The notes under the pieces: generated by a model
Databases searched by the model: none
The model's input: the letters and a program-made list of their open reading frames with translations, nothing else
What the model was told of the DNA's origin: nothing
Shown: one piece after another, positions 12,654-16,682 of the stretch
Layout: each line of letters opens with the position of its first letter
Position numbering within the stretch: position 1 is the first letter of the stretch
NCBI GenBank assembly: GCA_003153585.1
Contig: PLZZ01000059.1
Coordinates: 15,579 to 32,260, forward strand
Length of the DNA stretch: 16,682 bases
Source: Acidobacteriota bacterium
GTDB taxonomy: Bacteria; Acidobacteriota; Terriglobia; Acidiferrales; UBA7541
Reading direction: 5' to 3'
Made by a program: the position numbers and the translations under genes

Positions 12654-14789
12654 ATGAAATCGTACAACACCGAATGGATACGCAACGTTGGCATTGTCGG
12701 CCACGGCGACACGGGTAAAACCCAGCTCGTATCGTCGTTCTTGTTCGCCGCTGGGATGACGCCCCGCCTCGGCAAAGTGGCCGAGGGCTCAGCCACCACC
12801 GACTGGGACGAAGAAGAAATTGCGCGAAAAATTTCCATCAACACCGGCCTCGCATTCGCCGAATGGCAAGCGCCCGGACTGCCGGAAAAAGTAAAAATAA
12901 ATTTCCTCGATACGCCCGGCTACTCCACCTTCATCAACGAAACAAAATCCTCGCTCATCGCCGCCGACGCCTCGCTGATCGTGCTCGACGCTGCCGCTGG
13001 TGTCCAGGTCTGCACCGAAAGAGTTTGGGACTACGCCACCGAATACGATCAGCCTCGCGCATTCATCCTGAATTGGATGGACCGCGATCTCGCCAGCTTC
13101 GAGCGCGCACTGGATTCCATCCAGCATGTTTTTGGCCGTGGAGCCGTACCCATTCAATTGCCCATTGGACACGAAAGAGGTTTCAGAGGTGTTGTGGATT
13201 TAATCTCGATGAAAGCCCTCACCTACACGCCAGACGGCGATGGCAAAGCTAAAATAGAAGATATCCCCGCAGTTCTTGCCGAAGAAGCCAAGGCTGCGCA
13301 CGAAACGCTGGTTGAGTTGGTCGCGGAAGGCGATGACGCATTGATGCAGGAATTTTTCGACGAAGGCACCCTGCCCGTCGGTGATCTGAAGAAAGGCCTG
13401 CGCGAAGCCGTCCTGGCCAAAAGAATCTTTCCTGTCCTGCTCAGCTCCGCATTGCATAACGTCGGCAGCGACGCGATTCTGAATTTTCTGACCGAGATTT
13501 TCCCCGCGCCTGCCGTTCGCGGAAAAATCACCGGCCACAAGACCTCAGACCATAAAGGCGACCCCATCGAGCGCAAGATTGTGGATTCCGAGCCCACTTC
13601 GATTTTCGTTTTTAAGACGCTCGCCGATCCCTTCGCCGGCCGCATCACCTATTTCAAAGTCATGTCCGGGGTGTTGAAAAACGACGCTACGCTCAACAAC
13701 TTCAATCGCAGCACGCAGGAACGTCTTCAGCATATCCAGGTAATGCAGGGAAAAACGGCGACAGCGGTGAGCGACCTCCACGCGGGTGACATTGGTACGG
13801 TCGCCAAACTGAAGGACTCCACGACCGGTGAGACCCTGGGAGACAAGAACGCGCCGATTTTTTATCCTTGCGCGCGGATTCCCGAGCCGTCTATTACCTT
13901 CGCAGTCGAACCGAAGACGCGCGCCGACGAAGACCGCATAGGCGTCGCCATCCACAAGATTTTGGAGGAAGATCTCGCCTTGCGTTTTGCGCGCGATCCT
14001 CAAACAAAAGAATTCTTGCTGAGCGGCGCGGGGCAGCAGCATATCGAAGTAGTCGTCGCAAAATTGCGCAAGCGTTACCACGTCGAATTAAAACTCCATC
14101 CTCCGAAGGTCCCTTATCGCGAGACCATCCGCGGCAAAGCTGACGCCGAAGGCAAACACAAAAAACAAACCGGGGGCCACGGCCAGTTTGGCCTTTGCCG
14201 CATTAAGATGGAGCCGCTGCCGCGGGGCAAGGGCATTGAATTCGTGGACGATGTTTTCGGCGGCGCCATTCCCAAAAACTGGATTCCATCCGTCGAAAAA
14301 GGCGTTCGCGATTCCGCTGAGCGTGGGTTTCTTGCGGGTTTTCCTGTCACCGATATTCGCGTGAGCCTCTACGACGGCAAATATCACGACGTGGACTCCA
14401 GCGACATGGCCTTCAAGATTGCGGGCTCGCTCGCATTCAAGGAAGCCATGAAGCAGGCGCGCCCCGTCCTGCTCGAACCGATTATGCATGTCGAGGTCTA
14501 CGCGCCGGATCAGTATTCAGGCGATTTGATGGGCCATCTCAGCGGGCGTCGCGGAAAAATCAGTGGCAGCGAACTGCGAGGCGGAAGCGTCGTGGTCAAA
14601 GCCCTGGTTCCCTTCTCGGAAATGCTGAGTTATGCGAACGAGTTAATTTCAATGACGCAAGGACGCGGAAGCTACTCCATGGAATTTTCGCATTACGATT
14701 ATGTACCGGCAGAAATTGCGGAAAAAGTAATCGCCGCGCACAAACCGCATCACGCGGGCGAAGAAGAAAGCCAAGCTGCGTCAGCCTGA
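12654..14789 (+). CDS. Elongation factor G-like GTPase (EF-G2/FusA2-type)
   Basis: This 711-residue protein has EF-G length and domain order: a G domain, a beta-barrel domain 2 (about 300-400, with FKTLADPFAGRITYFKVMSG) and domains III-V, ending with the EF-G-type YAPDQYSGDLMGHLSGRRGKI and TQGRGSYSMEFSHYDYVP. The G motifs differ from true EF-G: the P-loop is GHGDTGKT (16-23) instead of AHxDAGKT; switch I reads ARKISI (57-62) in place of the RGITI type; switch II is DTPGYSTF (Tyr90 where EF-G has catalytic His); and G4 is NWMD (140-143) instead of NKMD. These point to a paralogous, EF-G2-like class, not the housekeeping translocase. AGGTGA lies just before ATG 12654. Its role at the ribosome is unknown; stress or ribosome rescue or recycling is possible. 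Confidence 0.92.
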   Translation: MKSYNTEWIRNVGIVGHGDTGKTQLVSSFLFAAGMTPRLGKVAEGSATTDWDEEEIARKISINTGLAFAEWQAPGLPEKVKINFLDTPGYSTFINETKSSLIAADASLIVLDAAAGVQVCTERVWDYATEYDQPRAFILNWMDRDLASFERALDSIQHVFGRGAVPIQLPIGHERGFRGVVDLISMKALTYTPDGDGKAKIEDIPAVLAEEAKAAHETLVELVAEGDDALMQEFFDEGTLPVGDLKKGLREAVLAKRIFPVLLSSALHNVGSDAILNFLTEIFPAPAVRGKITGHKTSDHKGDPIERKIVDSEPTSIFVFKTLADPFAGRITYFKVMSGVLKNDATLNNFNRSTQERLQHIQVMQGKTATAVSDLHAGDIGTVAKLKDSTTGETLGDKNAPIFYPCARIPEPSITFAVEPKTRADEDRIGVAIHKILEEDLALRFARDPQTKEFLLSGAGQQHIEVVVAKLRKRYHVELKLHPPKVPYRETIRGKADAEGKHKKQTGGHGQFGLCRIKMEPLPRGKGIEFVDDVFGGAIPKNWIPSVEKGVRDSAERGFLAGFPVTDIRVSLYDGKYHDVDSSDMAFKIAGSLAFKEAMKQARPVLLEPIMHVEVYAPDQYSGDLMGHLSGRRGKISGSELRGGSVVVKALVPFSEMLSYANELISMTQGRGSYSMEFSHYDYVPAEIAEKVIAAHKPHHAGEEESQAASA

Positions 14790-14817
14790 GACCGATATTT
14801 CAAAGCGACTGCAGTGA

Positions 14818-15063
14818 TTACTTCCCCGCTTCAGGCGCCGCTTGACCTGTCTGCGGGCTCTTGGCTTGCGCGTTGGCGCCCTGCGTCTTGGGGCCCTCAC
14901 CCTTCTTGTACTGACCGTTTTGGCCCACCGTGCGGGCCGGGCACCCCACGCCGAAACACGGACCCGTGGGTCGAAGATAGTAGCAACCCGTAAGTGACAG
15001 CATGGACGCGAGTAAGATCATCCCGCCCGCAAAAATCAGCATCCTTGCAACCTTCTTCTTCAT
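14818..15063 (-). CDS. Small putative lipoprotein
   Basis: This 81-residue protein has a basic start (MKKKVARM), a hydrophobic stretch (LIFAGGMILLASMLS) and a lipobox SLTGC with Cys27 as the predicted lipidation site, so it should be exported and anchored in a membrane. The mature 55 residues carry a CFGVGC pair (residues 36 and 41) and then a low-complexity, Gln/Gly/Ala/Lys/Pro-rich tail. No enzymatic domain is visible. The start is ATG 15063, supported by AGAGGG five bases upstream; the frame extends 23 codons further, but that would precede the signal sequence. It converges with the EF-G-like gene, leaving 28 bases between the two stops with no terminator seen. Confidence 0.75.
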   Translation of the reverse strand: MKKKVARMLIFAGGMILLASMLSLTGCYYLRPTGPCFGVGCPARTVGQNGQYKKGEGPKTQGANAQAKSPQTGQAAPEAGK

Positions 15064-15384
15064 AAGTGCCCTCTTTGAGAGGCTCGCAATAGTCAACGAA
15101 TCGCCTGGGACTCCATGCTCATATCTTGGCACAAATCCGGGAAGGCGTTCATGTTTCGGTGCGCATATGGCGCGAATCCGTTAGCGAACGAAAAGTGAAC
15201 CCATCACCGCGGGAAAAACTTCAGCGGCTCCCCGCTGCCAGGCAGATAAAAACCATAGTCTTCAGTTTTCAGCTTCACGAAAAACGCAGAAAGAAAAAGC
15301 TGGCGCGTCGCGCGTGCTCATCGCCCGGCGTGAACCAAATTGGCGCTTGCGATTTCCTCACAAACTGCGCAATCCTGCTGCGGC
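15064..15384. other. Non-coding interval between the lipoprotein and PLP-enzyme genes
   Basis: This interval of 321 bases separates two divergent genes and should hold both promoters, but I find no convincing -35/-10 pair for either. It includes a short dyad CCTCT-TTG-AGAGG (15070-15082) that overlaps the lipoprotein ribosome site, and TTGCG (15347-15351) facing CGCAA (15368-15372) just before the PLP-enzyme start. Open frames here look non-coding. Confidence 0.5.
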
Positions 15385-16572
15385 ATGAAAAAATCAAAAA
15401 AGAACGTCAAACGCGCCGGCGATGCCACCTTGGCCATCCACGCGGGCCAGGAAAAATTCCGGATCGGCGCGTCCGTGGGCGTGGAGATCGCGCGGACCGC
15501 GAATTTCACATTTGCAAACACGGAAGAAATGAAGCGCTGGGCGCAGGGGAAAAGCTCGGCTTATATTTACACGCGATACGGAAACCCCACGCTTACTATC
15601 GCCGAGAAGAAGCTCGCAGCGCTGGAAGGCGCGGAAGCAGCTGTGGTCACTGCGTCAGGCATGGCCGCCATTTCGAGCGCTCTTCTTTCTGTGCTGAAGG
15701 CCGGTGATGAAGTAATCGCCACGAGGCAGGTCTATGGCGGCACCTATCGGCTGATGCGCGATGTTTTTCCGCGAATGGCCATCGTGGTCCGGCACGTGGA
15801 GTCAGACCTCGCAGGAATCGAACGCTTGATAAGCCCGCGCACGAAGGCTCTTTATATCGAAACTCCAACGAATCCTACGCTGCGCCTAGTGGACCTGAAA
15901 AAAGCGATTGCCTTCGCGAAAGAGTGGGATTTGATCTCGCTGATCGACAACACCTTCGCCAGCCCGGTGCTCCAAAAGCCCATCGAGATGGGCTTCGATA
16001 TCGTGCTGCACAGCGCAACAAAGTATCTCGCCGGCCACTCGGACGTCATCGCGGGCGCCGCGGCCGGCAGCCACGCCCGGATGGAGAAGGTTCGCGACAT
16101 GATCATATATCTCGGGGGCTCGATGGATCCCGAGGCGGCTTTCCTGCTGATCCGCGGGATGAAAACTCTCGAACTGCGCGTGCTTCGACAATGCGCGACC
16201 GCCATGATCGTCGCGCGATATCTGGCCAAGCATCCAAAGGTCGCGCGCATCCACTATCCGGGCTTGCCGTCGCATCCGGACCATCAGTTAGCGAAGCGGC
16301 AAATGCGCGGCTTCGGTGCGATGCTGGCGTTCGATCTGAAAGGCGGCCTATCCGCAGCGCGCCGTTTCTGCGACCGCACGCGAATCTTCCTGCTGGCGGC
16401 GAGTCTGGGCGCGGCCGAGTCGCTCGTAGTCCTGCCAATTTATAGCTCCCACTACAATATGTCGCTCGCGGAATTGCGCGGCGCGGGAGTCGAGCCCGGT
16501 ACTGTCCGTGTTTCCGTCGGCCTCGAGGATCCAGAAGACCTCCTTGAAGATTTGCGTCAAGCCCTGGCGTAA
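15385..16572 (+). CDS. Trans-sulfuration family PLP-dependent enzyme (cystathionine synthase/lyase type)
   Basis: This 395-residue fold-type I PLP enzyme belongs to the Cys/Met metabolism group. The PLP lysine is Lys203 in HSATKYLAGHSD (199-210), Asp178 in LIDNTFASP pairs with the cofactor pyridine nitrogen, YTRYGNPT (62-69) supplies phosphate-binding residues from the partner subunit, and Tyr117 in RQVYGGTY stacks on the ring. ASLGAAESLVVLPIYSSH near the C terminus is the family signature. It may be a cystathionine gamma-synthase, cystathionine gamma-lyase or methionine gamma-lyase. The active-site cysteine known for methionine gamma-lyase (YGCT) is glycine here (Gly119), which argues against that assignment. 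ATG 15385 fits the family N terminus (MKKSKKNVKR then GDATLAIHAG); an upstream TTG at 15340 would add 15 unlikely residues. No clear Shine-Dalgarno is visible, and no sulfur-pathway neighbour is in view. Confidence 0.93.
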   Translation: MKKSKKNVKRAGDATLAIHAGQEKFRIGASVGVEIARTANFTFANTEEMKRWAQGKSSAYIYTRYGNPTLTIAEKKLAALEGAEAAVVTASGMAAISSALLSVLKAGDEVIATRQVYGGTYRLMRDVFPRMAIVVRHVESDLAGIERLISPRTKALYIETPTNPTLRLVDLKKAIAFAKEWDLISLIDNTFASPVLQKPIEMGFDIVLHSATKYLAGHSDVIAGAAAGSHARMEKVRDMIIYLGGSMDPEAAFLLIRGMKTLELRVLRQCATAMIVARYLAKHPKVARIHYPGLPSHPDHQLAKRQMRGFGAMLAFDLKGGLSAARRFCDRTRIFLLAASLGAAESLVVLPIYSSHYNMSLAELRGAGVEPGTVRVSVGLEDPEDLLEDLRQALA

Positions 16573-16601
16573 CAACGCAGAATTCGTGCGGTGCCCCGCT
16601 T

Positions 16602-16611
16602 AGAGCGCTCT
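16602..16611 (+). repeat. Palindrome after the trans-sulfuration enzyme gene
   Basis: AGAGCGCTCT (16602-16611) is a perfect 10-base palindrome 30 bases downstream of the TAA stop. It is followed by TCGG then AAAAA, not a T-run, so it is not a standard terminator. Its function is unknown. Confidence 0.25.
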
Positions 16612-16656
16612 TCGGAAAAAGGTTGCTGTGATTGGCGGGCTACATCGGGTAACTGA

Positions 16657-16682
16657 ATGGCTAAAAAACATCACTACAGCGT
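16657..16682 (+). CDS. Possible start of a gene cut by the right edge
   Basis: The last 26 bases read ATG GCT AAA AAA CAT CAC TAC AGC GT, encoding MAKKHHYS plus a partial Val codon. The upstream GGGT is only a weak ribosome site. The opening resembles some OsmC-family peroxiredoxins, but eight residues are too few to decide, and it may not be a gene. Confidence 0.35.

Noticed and set aside
12021..12704. 227-codon open frame on the - strand across the DinB gene and the EF-G leader
   Set aside because: The translation is Arg/Ser/Ala-rich low-quality sequence and it overlaps the DinB metal-binding coding region in antisense.
14790..14817. ACTGCAGT palindrome between the EF-G-like and lipoprotein stops as a bidirectional terminator
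   Set aside because: The 8-base palindrome (14808-14815) has no loop room and no T-run on either strand.
15126..15707. 193-codon open frame on the + strand overlapping the trans-sulfuration enzyme
   Set aside because: It runs out of frame through the PLP enzyme's coding region and has a basic, motif-free translation.
1..16682. CRISPR arrays, tRNA or rRNA genes, insertion sequences, phage genes
   Set aside because: I saw no regularly spaced repeats, no cloverleaf-like sequence, no transposase or integrase motifs and no terminal inverted repeats with target duplications.

Overview
The window reads like chromosomal DNA from a free-living, GC-rich bacterium. The protein set (a large patatin with a membrane insert, an EF-G-like GTPase, an ACAD10/11-type acyl-CoA dehydrogenase with its kinase, a DinB protein, and orphan secreted and lipoproteins) suggests a soil Acidobacteriota-type genome. 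That placement is an inference from protein flavour, not a measured one. Genes are densely packed on both strands. I saw no rRNA, tRNA, CRISPR array, insertion sequence or prophage gene.

Region 1 (1-4139) is an acyl-CoA catabolic neighbourhood. On the + strand are the end of a histidine-phosphatase-family gene and, 8 bases later, an APH-fold kinase that resembles the kinase domain of ACAD10/ACAD11. Facing them on the - strand is an operon of enoyl-CoA hydratase/isomerase, ACAD11-like dehydrogenase and MaoC-type hydratase; the last two genes overlap at TGATG. Phosphatase, kinase and dehydrogenase are the same three functions fused in animal ACAD10. The kinase/dehydrogenase pair also matches LvaA/LvaC of bacterial levulinate catabolism, which work through a phosphorylated 4-hydroxyacyl-CoA. 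This is the most interesting system in the window.

Region 2 (4133-8366): compact divergent promoters separate the hydratase operon from an alpha/beta hydrolase (+). The hydrolase meets a 1008-residue patatin-like membrane protein (-) tail to tail; the two TAG stops share the palindrome CTAG. Next is the divergent control region of the patatin gene and greA.

Region 3 (8367-10919): greA, a CDP-alcohol phosphatidyltransferase and a 94-residue two-helix membrane protein form a tight + strand cluster, followed by an Ntn-type isoaspartyl peptidase/asparaginase that starts at TTG.

Region 4 (10967-16682): a secreted protein of unknown function, a DinB-fold protein, then a 292-base leader with a candidate promoter and a terminator-like hairpin before an EF-G-like GTPase whose guanine-recognition and catalytic motifs are altered. 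A small lipoprotein lies on the - strand, followed by a trans-sulfuration PLP enzyme and the first nine codons of a possible gene running off the right edge.
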